Source: Bacteroidales bacterium
GTDB lineage: Bacteria; Bacteroidota; Bacteroidia; Bacteroidales; Bacteroidaceae
Assembly (NCBI GenBank): GCA_004552155.1
Contig: SFPF01000124.1
Span: forward strand, 1-11,969
Direction: 5' to 3'
DNA length: 11,969 bases
Part shown: positions 1 to 6,952 of the stretch, one piece after another
How the letters are laid out: each line of letters opens with the position of its first letter
Numbering within the stretch: position 1 is the first letter of the stretch
Translations under genes and position numbers: made by a program
The notes under the pieces: model-generated
What the model was told of the DNA's origin: nothing
What the model saw: the letters and a program-made list of their open reading frames with translations, nothing else
The model's database searches: none

Positions 1-383
1 GTGACGCTGAAAAGGGTGTTCATAGGTTCGTTGTTGGTGATGCACTTGGGATTGGCGCAGCGCACGATGTTGCGTAGCACGCCAGGCAGCGTCACCTTCT
101 TTTTCTCCACTACCTCATAGTCTTTGATGATGCAGAGCGACACGTTGGGCGCAACGATAGCGAGGCGGTTCAGTTCGGCATCGCTGAAAAACTTGTCGCT
201 GATCTTGATGATGCTCTTGCGCCCCATCTTGTGGCTTTTCAGATTGAAACCCACCATGATGGACGACGTTTTGATTTCTTCCAAATGCAGGAGGCGCACC
301 ACTTCAAAAAGTTTGGCGCAGGGTATGTGGTCGATGACGGTGCCGTTTTCAATGGCCGCCACCATAAATTCTTCGCGTTTCAT
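1..383 (-). CDS. pyrI: Aspartate carbamoyltransferase regulatory chain, 3' end cut by window
   Basis: This encodes the regulatory subunit of aspartate transcarbamoylase, which binds nucleotide effectors and holds the catalytic trimers together through a zinc domain. The first 127 codons are visible, from ATG at 383-381 to the window edge; the family is usually about 150 residues. The sequence reads like PyrI throughout (VAAIENGTVIDHIP near residues 8-21, LKSHKMGRK near 48-56, RLAIVAPNVSLCIIKDYEVV near 73-92). Cys109 and Cys114 in RCANPKC are the first pair of zinc ligands; the second pair should lie just off the window. It follows pyrB on the same strand, and 76 bases separate pyrB's stop from this start. 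That gap holds an octamer repeat array, so co-transcription is likely but interrupted by a structured spacer. Family assignment is secure; only the C-terminus is unseen. Confidence 0.95.
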   Translation of the reverse strand, partial: MKREEFMVAAIENGTVIDHIPCAKLFEVVRLLHLEEIKTSSIMVGFNLKSHKMGRKSIIKISDKFFSDAELNRLAIVAPNVSLCIIKDYEVVEKKKVTLPGVLRNIVRCANPKCITNNEPMNTLFSV

Positions 384-399
384 AGTTCTATGTTTTTTT

Positions 400-437
400 A
401 GTAAACGAGTAGACAAGTAAACGAGTAAACGAGACAA
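400..437. repeat. Tandem octamer array GTARACRA between pyrB and pyrI
   Basis: Four head-to-tail octamers (GTAAACGA, GTAGACAA, GTAAACGA, GTAAACGA) are followed by GACAAG. The same array forms the left arm of the elements at 4105, 6090 and 9135. Here no matching right arm follows. Instead, about 20 bases further on, there is the end of the other repeat family (AAACGCCCCTAC) overlapping the pyrB stop codon. It lies 17 bases upstream of the pyrI start. Confidence 0.85.
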
Positions 438-459
438 GAATGCCAGTATAAAAACGCCC

Positions 460-1389
460 CTACGCTTTCACGTCTTCGAGTGTCAGGCCGAGCACGTCAC
501 AGATAATGGCCTCGCGGGCATAGAGTCCGTTGCGTGCCTGCTCGAAATAGTAGGCGTGCGGGTCATCGTCCACATCGTAGGCAATTTCATTGACGCGCGG
601 CAGAGGGTGCAGGATTTTCATGTTGGGCTTGGCGTTGCGCAGCATGGCGGCGCGGAGGATATACACGTCCTTCACACGCTCGTATTCCATAAGGTCGGTG
701 AACCGCTCGCGCTGCACGCGCGTCATATATATAATGTCGGCCTTGGCAATGACCTCCTCGTTGAACTCGGTCTGTTCCTCGTATTTGATGCCCTGCTCGC
801 GGCAGTAGGCTTTGAGTTCCTCGGGCATCGAGAGTTCCTCGGGGGCGATGAAATGGAAGGTCGGGTTGAAATGGCGCATCGCCATGATGAGCGAATGCAC
901 CGTGCGCCCGTACTTCAAGTCGCCCACAAGGAGAATGTGCAGGTCGTCGAGCTTGCCCTGCGTCTTGTTGATGCTGTAAAGGTCAAGCAACGTTTGCGAG
1001 GGGTGCTGGTTCGCGCCGTCGCCGGCGTTGACCACAGGCACGGGCGACACTTCCGAGGCATATTTCGCCGCGCCTTCGAGATAATGGCGCATCACAATGA
1101 CATCGGCGTAATTGCTCACCATCATAATGGTGTCTTTGAGCGTCTCGCCCTTTGTGGAACTGGTCACCTTGGGGTCGGTAAAGCCGATGACTTTCGCGCC
1201 GAGGCGGTTGGCGGCCGTTTCAAACGAGAGGCGGGTGCGTGTAGAGGGTTCAAAAAAGAGAGTGGCTACGATACGTCCATCCAAAAGCTTGCGGTTGGGA
1301 CGTTTCTCAAATTCCTGCCCCATGCGGATAAGATTGAGGATTTTTTCCTTGGGGAGGTTGGCAACGGAAACTAAGCAACGTTTTTCCAT
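460..1389 (-). CDS. pyrB: Aspartate carbamoyltransferase catalytic chain
   Basis: This catalyses carbamoyl phosphate plus L-aspartate to N-carbamoyl-L-aspartate, the first committed step of pyrimidine synthesis, in the cytoplasm together with PyrI. The 309-residue reading shows the carbamoyl-phosphate motif STRTR (49-53), the flexible loop SSTKGETL (77-84), NAGDGANQHPSQ (121-132), GDLKYGRTVHS (156-166), YMTRVQRER (221-229) and HPLPR (261-265), all as in the class that pairs with PyrI. The reading frame extends upstream to a TTG at 1413. I prefer ATG at 1389, because known Bacteroidales PyrB proteins begin at this point (MEKR/MENR). The stop codon TAG lies inside a GTAGGGGCGTTT repeat end, so the last residues may have been changed by repeat insertion. 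The protein looks complete, with no internal gap. Confidence 0.97.
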   Translation of the reverse strand: MEKRCLVSVANLPKEKILNLIRMGQEFEKRPNRKLLDGRIVATLFFEPSTRTRLSFETAANRLGAKVIGFTDPKVTSSTKGETLKDTIMMVSNYADVIVMRHYLEGAAKYASEVSPVPVVNAGDGANQHPSQTLLDLYSINKTQGKLDDLHILLVGDLKYGRTVHSLIMAMRHFNPTFHFIAPEELSMPEELKAYCREQGIKYEEQTEFNEEVIAKADIIYMTRVQRERFTDLMEYERVKDVYILRAAMLRNAKPNMKILHPLPRVNEIAYDVDDDPHAYYFEQARNGLYAREAIICDVLGLTLEDVKA

Positions 1390-1515
1390 ATTGTAAAAGT
1401 AAGGTTTTTGCAAACAATCCTATAAGAAAACCCTTGTTTGCGGTGTAAAGTTACTGCAAAATCGCATATAAGATGCCTTTTTCGCTCTCGTTTTCGCGCT
1501 TTTCTTGCTCTTTTC

Positions 1516-1546
1516 TTTGTATTTTCTTATAAAAAACTTTCTTTTG
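1516..1546 (+). promoter_or_regulatory. Candidate Bacteroidetes promoter for the nucleotidyltransferase
   Basis: TTTG at 1516-1519 is followed after 19 bases by TTCTTTTG at 1539-1546. The known Bacteroidetes pattern is TTTG near -33 and TAnnTTTG near -7, so the spacing fits and the -7 box has one mismatch. Transcription would begin near 1552, leaving a leader of about 38 bases before ATG 1590. The surrounding T-rich sequence makes chance matches easier. Confidence 0.4.
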
Positions 1547-1589
1547 CAGCATTGAAATATCCATCCAACATAATATTACAAAAAGAAAA

Positions 1590-2316
1590 ATGCCAACAGC
1601 CCTCGTTTTTGCCGCCGGTCTCGGCACGCGCCTCAAACCGCTCACCGACACAATGCCCAAGGCCATGGTGCCCGTGTGCGGCGAACCGCTCATAGCGCAC
1701 ACGCTGCGCCGCCTGAAAGCCGCAGGCTTCGACCGCGCCGTGGTGAACGTGCATCACTTCGGCCAGCAAATCATTGATTTTCTTTCTGAAAACGATTTCG
1801 GGATTGAAGTCGCCATTTCCGACGAGCGCGACTGCCTGCTCGACACGGGCGGAGGCCTAAGAAAGGCCGCGCCGCTGCTGACTGCGCAAGAGCCCGACGC
1901 GCCCATACTGATCCATAACGTGGATATCCTCTCGAATGCCAATCTCCCGCAATTCCTCTCCGCCGCGCAGGAAAACGATGTCACGCTGCTCGTGAGCCAA
2001 ACGCTATCTGCTCTTCGATGCCGACAACCGCCTCTGCGGCTGGACGAATATCGAAACGGGGGAAGTGCGCACGCCCTACCCCGCCCTCGACCTCGCGTCG
2101 TGCAAACGGCTCGCCTTCTCGGGGCTGCATGTGGTGTCGCCCAAGATATTCGCGCCGATGCAGGCATACCCTGAGCGTTTCCCCATAATGGAGTTTTACT
2201 TAGAACAATGCGACAAACTACGAATAAGAGCATACGAACAGCCCGGCCTGCAACTGATTGACGTGGGCAAGCTGGACACGCTGGCAAAAGCCGAGGAATT
2301 TCTGAAAAACAAATGA
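1590..2316 (+). pseudogene. Sugar-1-phosphate-type nucleotidyltransferase (MurU-like), frameshifted
   Basis: This belongs to the NTP-transferase family that joins a nucleotide to a sugar 1-phosphate (MurU or mannose-1-phosphate guanylyltransferase type); the substrate cannot be told. The N-terminal part (137 residues, 1590-2000) has GLGTR (10-14), the PKAMVPV lysine K24, VNVHHF (52-57), LDTGGG (84-89) and the metal-site Asp112 in HNVDIL. The C-terminal part continues in another frame from 2002 (RYLLFDADNRLCGWTNI onward, 104 residues) and ends with VGKLDTLAKAEEF, as expected for the family. The frames meet at 2000-2002, where 3 to 4 residues normal for relatives (as in VS.RKT.RYLLFD) are missing. 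A deletion of about 11 bases would explain this. It is divergent from pyrB and convergent with the HAD gene. The break may be real or an assembly error; the rest is well preserved, suggesting it is recent. Confidence 0.85.
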
Positions 2317-2338
2317 GGAGCGATTTCGCTCCTCATTT
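2311..2338. terminator. Bidirectional hairpin terminator between convergent genes
   Basis: A perfect 12-base-pair stem, AAATGAGGAGCG (2311-2322) pairing with CGCTCCTCATTT (2327-2338), has a 4-base loop. It contains the stop codon of the plus-strand nucleotidyltransferase and that of the minus-strand HAD gene. On the minus strand it runs into a T-rich tail (TTTGTTTTT), typical of an intrinsic terminator; on the plus strand the tail is weaker (ATTTATTAT). Confidence 0.8.
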
Positions 2339-3079
2339 ATTATAATACCACTTTACGACCGACAGCAGTTGCGCAAGGTCGGTAATCACGGCATCGGGCA
2401 GACTTTCGTCTTCTTCCTGTTCTGTCCATCCCTCACCTTTGAGCCAAACCGTTTGGCAACCGACGGTCTTCGCGGGCACTATGTCTTTGCCGTAACTATC
2501 GCCAACAACGAGCACGTCCTTCGCCTCAAAGCCCGTCGCTTCCACGCCGAGGCGGTAAATGGCAGGGTCGGGCTTGCGAACGCCTACCACCGCGCTCTCG
2601 ATAATTCGCGGAAAGTAGCCGTCAAGACCGTAAGAGGAAAGGACTGCCGCAACATTGCCGTAAAAGTTCGATACGAGCGTCAGGGGGAAACGGGTGGAAA
2701 GTTCTTCCAAAACGCGTTTCGACGAAATGAGGTTGCAGCGCACGTAACTGTCGCAGAAGCGAGCCATGGCCTGTACGTATTCGAGGCGCGCGGCATCGGC
2801 TATCTGCCAAAATCCCAGTGCCTGCAAATAGGCGGTTTCTATATCAAGTTTCTTTTGCAGCAGCACGGCGAAGTCGTCCTCAGGCGCGATGACAGGATTT
2901 TTTGCAAGATACCGCTCGGCATAAACGTAAGCCTCGCGAAAGGCCGCCTCACTCACGGGCACTGCTGCGGCGCGGTAGGCATCCCAAAGCACGTGCGCCC
3001 AATGACGGGCGTTGGTGTCGAGCGTGCCTCCGTAGTCGAATATTATTGCTTTGGGGATAATTATATTATTGATTATCAT
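2333..3079 (-). CDS. HAD-superfamily hydrolase
   Basis: A 248-residue haloacid-dehalogenase-type phosphatase, probably cytoplasmic, acting on a small phosphorylated metabolite. Motif I is DYGGTLD (15-21, nucleophile Asp15), motif II is Ser137 in LVSN, motif III is Lys169 in RKPDP, and motif IV is GDSYGKD (193-199). A helical cap lies between motifs I and II. Position +2 of motif I, normally Asp acting as general acid/base, is Gly17. Such DxGGTLD variants occur in the superfamily, but the change bears on what reaction is possible. The start is ATG 3079, 15 bases after the stop of the flippase-like gene, so it is probably the last gene of that operon. The reading frame is intact. Its position after the CDP-alcohol phosphatidyltransferase fits a role in removing a phosphate in the same pathway; that is an inference. 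Confidence 0.88.
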   Translation of the reverse strand: MIINNIIIPKAIIFDYGGTLDTNARHWAHVLWDAYRAAAVPVSEAAFREAYVYAERYLAKNPVIAPEDDFAVLLQKKLDIETAYLQALGFWQIADAARLEYVQAMARFCDSYVRCNLISSKRVLEELSTRFPLTLVSNFYGNVAAVLSSYGLDGYFPRIIESAVVGVRKPDPAIYRLGVEATGFEAKDVLVVGDSYGKDIVPAKTVGCQTVWLKGEGWTEQEEDESLPDAVITDLAQLLSVVKWYYNK

Positions 3080-3094
3080 CTTCTTTATCCTCCT

Positions 3095-4092
3095 TTATTT
3101 CATAATCTGTTTATTGCCTACTTTCACCAGTCCCACGCCGATAAAAATCCAGAACAACTCGCGGATACGGGTGTAAAAGCTGGTAAACAACCCGATGCCC
3201 GGGGCGCTGAGCCCGAGGATTTTGATGATGAGTGCCAGGCCGCCCTCGCGTGCGCCGAGCTGCATGGGGAAGAAAAAGAGCAGGTTGCCGATGAGCGAAG
3301 AAAACGCCAGCACAAGCACGGCATCGACAAACGTCACGTCCCGAAGGAAATGAGAATGAAGTAGTATTCGAGCGAGTTGATGACGCGGGCGATATATTCG
3401 TAAAAGAGCGAGGCGAAGAATGCCTTGGGGCAACTGTGCAGGTAGGCAATGTTATTGTCCACCTTCTCCATGGCCTCGATGTTCTTCTCGTAGAACTTCC
3501 GTGCAGGGACACGGACGTAGGGGATTTTGAGCAAGATGCTGTAAAGTTTCACAATCAAACCGTTGCGGTAGCCCGCGTTGAAGAAATACAGCACGATGGC
3601 GAGCACCACGGCAAAGATGCCGAAGAGTGTCCAGAAGAAGGGCGTCATCTTCTCGGCATAGAAAGCGATGAAGAGCAGCAAGGCAGTGGTCCAGAGGCAG
3701 AAGTGCGACAGTATGTGCATCATGGAATAGAGCACGACCGACGACATGGCGCGGGGAGTGCCGATGTAGCTCGCCAGTTCCATGACGCGATACGGTCCGC
3801 CGCCGAAGCCAAAGGGCGTGGTGTAGCTGAACGCGAAGCCCGAAACGGTGAGTTTGTAGGCGTGGCGCAGGGAAAGGTGCTTGTCGTGCCGCCCGTTGTT
3901 CACAATAATCTGGAACGCCAGCGCATTGAAGAGGTAAACGAAAATCCACACGCCCAAAACGGCGGGGAGGTACAGGCCGGCGCGGGCGATGTTGTCGCGA
4001 AGCATGTCGTAGTCGGTGTCGAAGGTGTAGAGCATGATGCCGATGGCCACGACCCCGAAGAGGAGAAACAGATTGCGGTAAAGAGGTCTCAT
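3095..4092 (-). pseudogene. Flippase-like integral membrane protein (LPG_synthase_TM/UPF0104 type), frameshifted
   Basis: A polytopic inner-membrane protein of the family related to the membrane domain of lysylphosphatidylglycerol synthase (MprF) and archaeal AglD. Members are proposed to move or modify lipids. From ATG 4092 (MRPLYRN) the first 252 residues carry several hydrophobic segments and the family's cytoplasmic motif FGFGGGPYRVMEL near residue 94. That frame stops at 3334. The remaining 81 residues (DVTFVDAVLVLAFSSLIGN, then FPMQLGAREGG and TRIRELFWIFIG) continue in another frame from 3340 to 3095. Relatives have G-x-D at the junction, so loss of about 4 bases, or of one G in a GGGG run, would account for it. 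The frame is open upstream to 4215 but that part is repeat DNA, so I reject it. The HAD gene follows after 15 bases. The break may be a sequencing error. Confidence 0.82.
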
Positions 4093-4104
4093 AAAATATG
4101 TAGA

Positions 4105-4270
4105 GTAGACGAGTAAACAAGTAAACGAGTAGACGAGACAGAAATGTCGTGCTACAAATAATAATATCAGAGTAACTTGTCTTGTTTCTTTGAGATTTTC
4201 GGCTGCGCTCGGCAATTAAAGTAAACTTATTGCACTCGCTTGCACGAAAATTTCCTTGTCTACTCGTTTG
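4105..4270. repeat. Palindromic intergenic element with octamer arms and 82-base core
   Basis: The left arm is four octamers (GTAGACGA, GTAAACAA, GTAAACGA, GTAGACGA, 4105-4136) then GACA. The right arm is a shorter inverted array (CTTGTCTACTCGTTTG, 4255-4270). Between them, 4178-4259 is identical to 6160-6241. The core includes its own dyad (GCAATTAAAGT/AAACTTATTGC). It fills the gap between the CDP-alcohol transferase stop and the flippase-like start, beginning one base after that stop in the direction of transcription. No coding potential is seen. It is likely a MITE- or REP-like element. Confidence 0.85.
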
Positions 4271-4271
4271 A

Positions 4272-5198
4272 TTATAGCATTGCTTCGCAGGCGGCCGACA
4301 AACGCTCGTGGCGGCTGCGCATATAGAAGAAGAGGATATTCATCACGGTGATTTCAAACAAGGGATAGATCCACGGTTGGCCGATTAAGACGGATATATA
4401 TACGACAATGGCTCGCGTGTTGAACGTAAGGATATTGGCATATTTCATCAGCGGCAGACTGCCCGCGCGGAACGTATCTCGGAGCTGCTGCGGCACGGCA
4501 CGGCCGTATTTTTCATCGAGTCTGGCCTTGAAGTGCTGGAAGCGCGGCGTCATTTGCTCTTGCGAATGGGTGTAATTGCCGTAAAAGTAGAGAAACACCA
4601 TCCACACGCCGTCTTTTTTCCAGGAAAGGGAGGACAACTCGGCGCGGAGCTTCTTGAAATTGTCGAGTTCGCTGCCGCTTTCGCCTTTCAGGAAATAAAG
4701 GTGAATGTTGCGGTAATAGTCGGCCAACTGGCACTGCTTGCCGTGGCAGATAAAACCGGCAAAGGCGCACAGCAACCAAATCCAAACGCCCCAATTTACG
4801 TCAGTGCCCGGCATAGGCTGCCCCTGCAAGCGCAGGCAAATGGCGGCGTAGATAAAGAAAAACCAAACGTCGCCGGCAAAGCCGTCGAGAATGCGCCCCC
4901 AACGGGTTTTCTTGCCCGTCATACGCGCCAGTTGTCCGTCGGCACTGTCGTAGAGATTAGCCCAAACGAGCAGCAGCACGCCGCAAGCGTTGAGCCAAAA
5001 ATCTTCAAAATAGAACAGCACGCCGGCTGCCGCGCCGAGGATAATGGAAAGGATGGTGACGACGTTGGGGTGCGTGTCGAAACGGTTGAAAAAGTTGGCC
5101 CACATCAGTCCGAGCGGGCGCGTGAAATGTATGTCCAGCCATTCTTCCGTGTCCTGCGACTTAAAGGTGGCGGCAAGCTTTGAGTTTTCTTTTTGCAT
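4272..5198 (-). CDS. CDP-alcohol phosphatidyltransferase family membrane protein
   Basis: This family transfers a phosphoalcohol from a CDP-linked donor onto an alcohol acceptor in the membrane, as in phospholipid synthesis. The 308-residue product begins at ATG 5198 (MQKENSK). The open frame upstream would overlap the preceding gene and is rejected. The diagnostic motif is at residues 84-110: D84xxD87G88xxA91R92, then G101 and D105. The fourth acidic residue is Asp110, four residues after D105's neighbour rather than at the usual D-x3-D spacing (109 is Gly). Hydrophobic segments near 46-63, 70-83, 110-120 and in the C-terminal third fit an integral membrane enzyme. It follows the ATP-grasp-like gene by 41 bases. 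Relatives with this architecture are common in Bacteroidales but I cannot name the substrate. The reading frame is intact, and no missing segment is evident. Confidence 0.9.
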   Translation of the reverse strand: MQKENSKLAATFKSQDTEEWLDIHFTRPLGLMWANFFNRFDTHPNVVTILSIILGAAAGVLFYFEDFWLNACGVLLLVWANLYDSADGQLARMTGKKTRWGRILDGFAGDVWFFFIYAAICLRLQGQPMPGTDVNWGVWIWLLCAFAGFICHGKQCQLADYYRNIHLYFLKGESGSELDNFKKLRAELSSLSWKKDGVWMVFLYFYGNYTHSQEQMTPRFQHFKARLDEKYGRAVPQQLRDTFRAGSLPLMKYANILTFNTRAIVVYISVLIGQPWIYPLFEITVMNILFFYMRSRHERLSAACEAML

Positions 5199-5215
5199 GG
5201 TGGGAGGGATTGTTA

Positions 5216-5235
5216 TATATACAATATTATATATA
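5216..5235. other. AT-only near-perfect palindrome upstream of the CDP-alcohol transferase
   Basis: TATATA, C, AATATT, A, TATATA is symmetric over 20 bases except for one C/A pair. It lies in the 41-base gap between the ATP-grasp-like stop and the next start, where an operator or promoter element could sit. It may simply be AT-rich spacer. Confidence 0.35.
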
Positions 5236-5239
5236 GGTC

Positions 5240-6079
5240 TTATAGAGATTTTACCAATCTTTGGGCAATGGCTTTGGCGGCAGGGCGGCGGCACGGCGAA
5301 AAACTGGGCCAGTCGTTGAAATCTATAATCAAGATGCTGCCGTCTGCCCGTACGATGGCATCGCCGCCGTAGACCGTAAGTCCCGAAACGGAGGCGGCGC
5401 GGTCGGCAATGCGCTTCAATTGCGCGGCATCGAACGGGAAATAATGGGGCACGCCGTTACGGGCTTCAAGACCGAACTTACTGAAGCCTTCGCCCTCGGT
5501 GGGATAAAGGAAATGGAAGAAATCCGTGCCTTCCACGCCATAGAATTTCACGAGGTCGCCCTCGGCGTGTTCGCAAGCCACGGCTGTCTCAATGCCTCTT
5601 GCATGAAAGTCTGCAAGGGCACGGCGCAAAGCCTCGGCATCTTCTATAAAACACACGTCGGCCGCCGACTGCGCACAAGCGTCGCCGCGCTTGAGCCAAA
5701 GCGGAAAGGAGATGACCGACGGCACGTCGGGACTATCGGTTGCGAGGCAAAGGCTGCGCGGCTGCGGAATATCATGTTCCTGAAAGCAGGCGGTGAGCGC
5801 GGCACGCGAGGCTTTGAGCAAAGCTTCGGGCGCATTGAGCACGGGCTTGCCTGCGGCGGCAGCCTCGCACAGTTGACGCACTACGTCCGCGCCGCGTGCC
5901 ATGGAAAAGACGGCATCAAACTCATCAAGGTCCACTGCCACGAACACGTCTTCGGCTATCACCGACACCTCGTGCCCCACGTGCATCAAGCGCGATGCCA
6001 CGGCGGAGAAAATGGCGTTGTCGCGGTCTGCGCTGTTGGGCGAGAAGCGCGGCGAACGGCTGATTCCTAATATATTCAT
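5240..6079 (-). CDS. ATP-grasp-like protein of unknown substrate
   Basis: A 279-residue, apparently soluble protein with no signal peptide. The N-terminus MNILGISRSPRFSPNS and a Rossmann-like region (DEFDAVFSMARG, 52-63) precede an ATP-grasp-like core. The core shows FPLWLKRGD (125-133; Lys130 would contact ATP), a strand with GDLVKFYGVEGTDFFHF (174-190), and the metal-site pattern GGDAIVRADGSILIIDFND (238-256), in which Asp253, Asn255 and Asp256 resemble the D/E-x-N site. ATP-grasp enzymes usually couple ATP to ligating a carboxylate to an amine or thiol; some, such as inositol trisphosphate kinase, phosphorylate polyols. Which applies here is unknown. It sits between an NTP transferase and a CDP-alcohol phosphatidyltransferase, so it may modify the head group or the lipid product. 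Fold assignment is moderately sure, function is not. Confidence 0.72.
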   Translation of the reverse strand: MNILGISRSPRFSPNSADRDNAIFSAVASRLMHVGHEVSVIAEDVFVAVDLDEFDAVFSMARGADVVRQLCEAAAAGKPVLNAPEALLKASRAALTACFQEHDIPQPRSLCLATDSPDVPSVISFPLWLKRGDACAQSAADVCFIEDAEALRRALADFHARGIETAVACEHAEGDLVKFYGVEGTDFFHFLYPTEGEGFSKFGLEARNGVPHYFPFDAAQLKRIADRAASVSGLTVYGGDAIVRADGSILIIDFNDWPSFSPCRRPAAKAIAQRLVKSL

Positions 6080-6089
6080 GCTTTATATA

Positions 6090-6261
6090 GTAGACGAGTA
6101 AACTAGTAAACGAGTAAACGAGACATGAATGCTTTACTCATTATTTGTAATCCCAAATCTGTCTTGTTTCTTTGAGATTTTCGGCTGCGCTCGGCAATTA
6201 AAGTAAACTTATTGCACTCGCTTGCACGAAAATTTCCTTGTTTACTCGTCTACTTGTTTAC
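6090..6261. repeat. Palindromic intergenic element with octamer arms and 82-base core (second copy)
   Basis: The left arm is GTAGACGA, GTAAACTA, GTAAACGA, GTAAACGA (6090-6121) plus GACA. The right arm is the inverted array at 6238-6261 (three octamers). Bases 6160-6241 are identical to 4178-4259. The left inner sequence (6126-6159) differs from the first copy, so conservation is concentrated in the core and arms. The right edge overlaps the TAG stop of the NTP transferase, and the left edge is 10 bases from the ATP-grasp-like start. Confidence 0.85.
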
Positions 6262-6938
6262 TAATACTTCTGATTGTTATCGCTTAAAAACTCTTCTGCC
6301 TTGCGGATATCTTCCGCATGGTCCACGTCAAGGATTTTGGAAAAGGGGCAGGCTTTGAGTTTCAAACCGTCTGCCACCAGCGCGCGCTGGAAATTGCGCA
6401 TGCGGCTCTGCCCTTCGTCCATGCAGCGGTGCAGCGTATGGATAGCCTTGGGCGCAAGGCAATAGATGCCGCCCGAGATGTAGCGGTCGCCCTCGTCCGT
6501 GTCGTGGAAGCCCGTGATATTGAGTGCGCTGTCCGTACCCACGTAAAGCGGTTTCTCGTCATCGATGTAATCTGTTACGGCCATCATGCCGTCGAGCCCG
6601 CTTTCACGGAAACGGCGGATATAGTCCGCAAATTCTTCCTCGCGAAAAATGGTGTCGACCGTGGTGAGGCAGAAAGGCGCGTCGGCGAGAAAGGGCGACA
6701 ATTCGAAGAAACTGTGCATGCTGCTCGGCGTGGTTTTCACCACAAGACGAATGTCCTCTGCCCTACCCGTCTGGCGCAGGTGCTCGAGGTGCGCCGCCGT
6801 TTCGGGATGCAGGTTATTTATAATAATGTCTATCTCCTCGGCGCCGTTGTCGCGGAAAATGCGGATCAGGCTTGGCGCGGCCACGCCTTCCTCTTTCAGG
6901 CGAGAGCCTTCGCCGGCGGCAATGATTGCAAATTTCAT
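6261..6938 (-). CDS. MobA-like NTP transferase with an in-frame internal deletion
   Basis: A 225-residue nucleotidyltransferase-fold protein that would normally join a nucleotide to a phosphorylated small molecule. The start motif AAGEGSR (7-13), TTVDTIF with metal-site Asp95 (92-98), ISGGIYCL (154-161) and the C-terminal DVDHAED (204-210) are all present. The run that should follow EEGVAAP (16-22), of the form KPLVxxxGxPxIxR and including the lysine that contacts the phosphates, is absent. The sequence passes directly from Pro22 to SLIRIF, a loss of about 13-15 residues compared with relatives I recall. The frame is kept, so a protein is made but probably cannot catalyse the reaction. It starts 14 bases after the pdxA stop, in the same operon. 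The family resembles inositol-1-phosphate or choline-phosphate cytidylyltransferases, but the substrate is not readable. Confidence 0.85.
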   Translation of the reverse strand: MKFAIIAAGEGSRLKEEGVAAPSLIRIFRDNGAEEIDIIINNLHPETAAHLEHLRQTGRAEDIRLVVKTTPSSMHSFFELSPFLADAPFCLTTVDTIFREEEFADYIRRFRESGLDGMMAVTDYIDDEKPLYVGTDSALNITGFHDTDEGDRYISGGIYCLAPKAIHTLHRCMDEGQSRMRNFQRALVADGLKLKACPFSKILDVDHAEDIRKAEEFLSDNNQKY

Positions 6939-6952
6939 TATATATAAAAAGA

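Noticed and set aside
400..437. CRISPR-like repeats in the octamer arrays
   Set aside because: Units are 8 bases, contiguous and without spacers, and no cas genes are present.
556..1374. 272-codon plus-strand open frame opposite pyrB
   Set aside because: Antisense shadow of pyrB, whose catalytic motifs are all present.
1438..1476. Possible pyrB promoter, TAACTTTA box at 1453-1446 on the minus strand
   Set aside because: The -7 box is close to consensus, but no TTTG is found about 19 bases upstream, so support is too weak to list.
2369..3364. 331-codon plus-strand open frame opposite the HAD and flippase-like genes
   Set aside because: It crosses two genes and their spacer, has no recognisable domain, and the minus-strand proteins are clearly real.
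4093..4215. Upstream extension of the flippase-like gene to 4215
   Set aside because: The added residues are translation of the octamer repeat and its inner spacer; ATG 4092 gives a normal N-terminus for the family.
5199..5294. Longer N-terminus for the CDP-alcohol transferase
   Set aside because: It would overlap the end of the ATP-grasp-like gene and adds no conserved sequence; ATG 5198 (MQKENSK) matches relatives.
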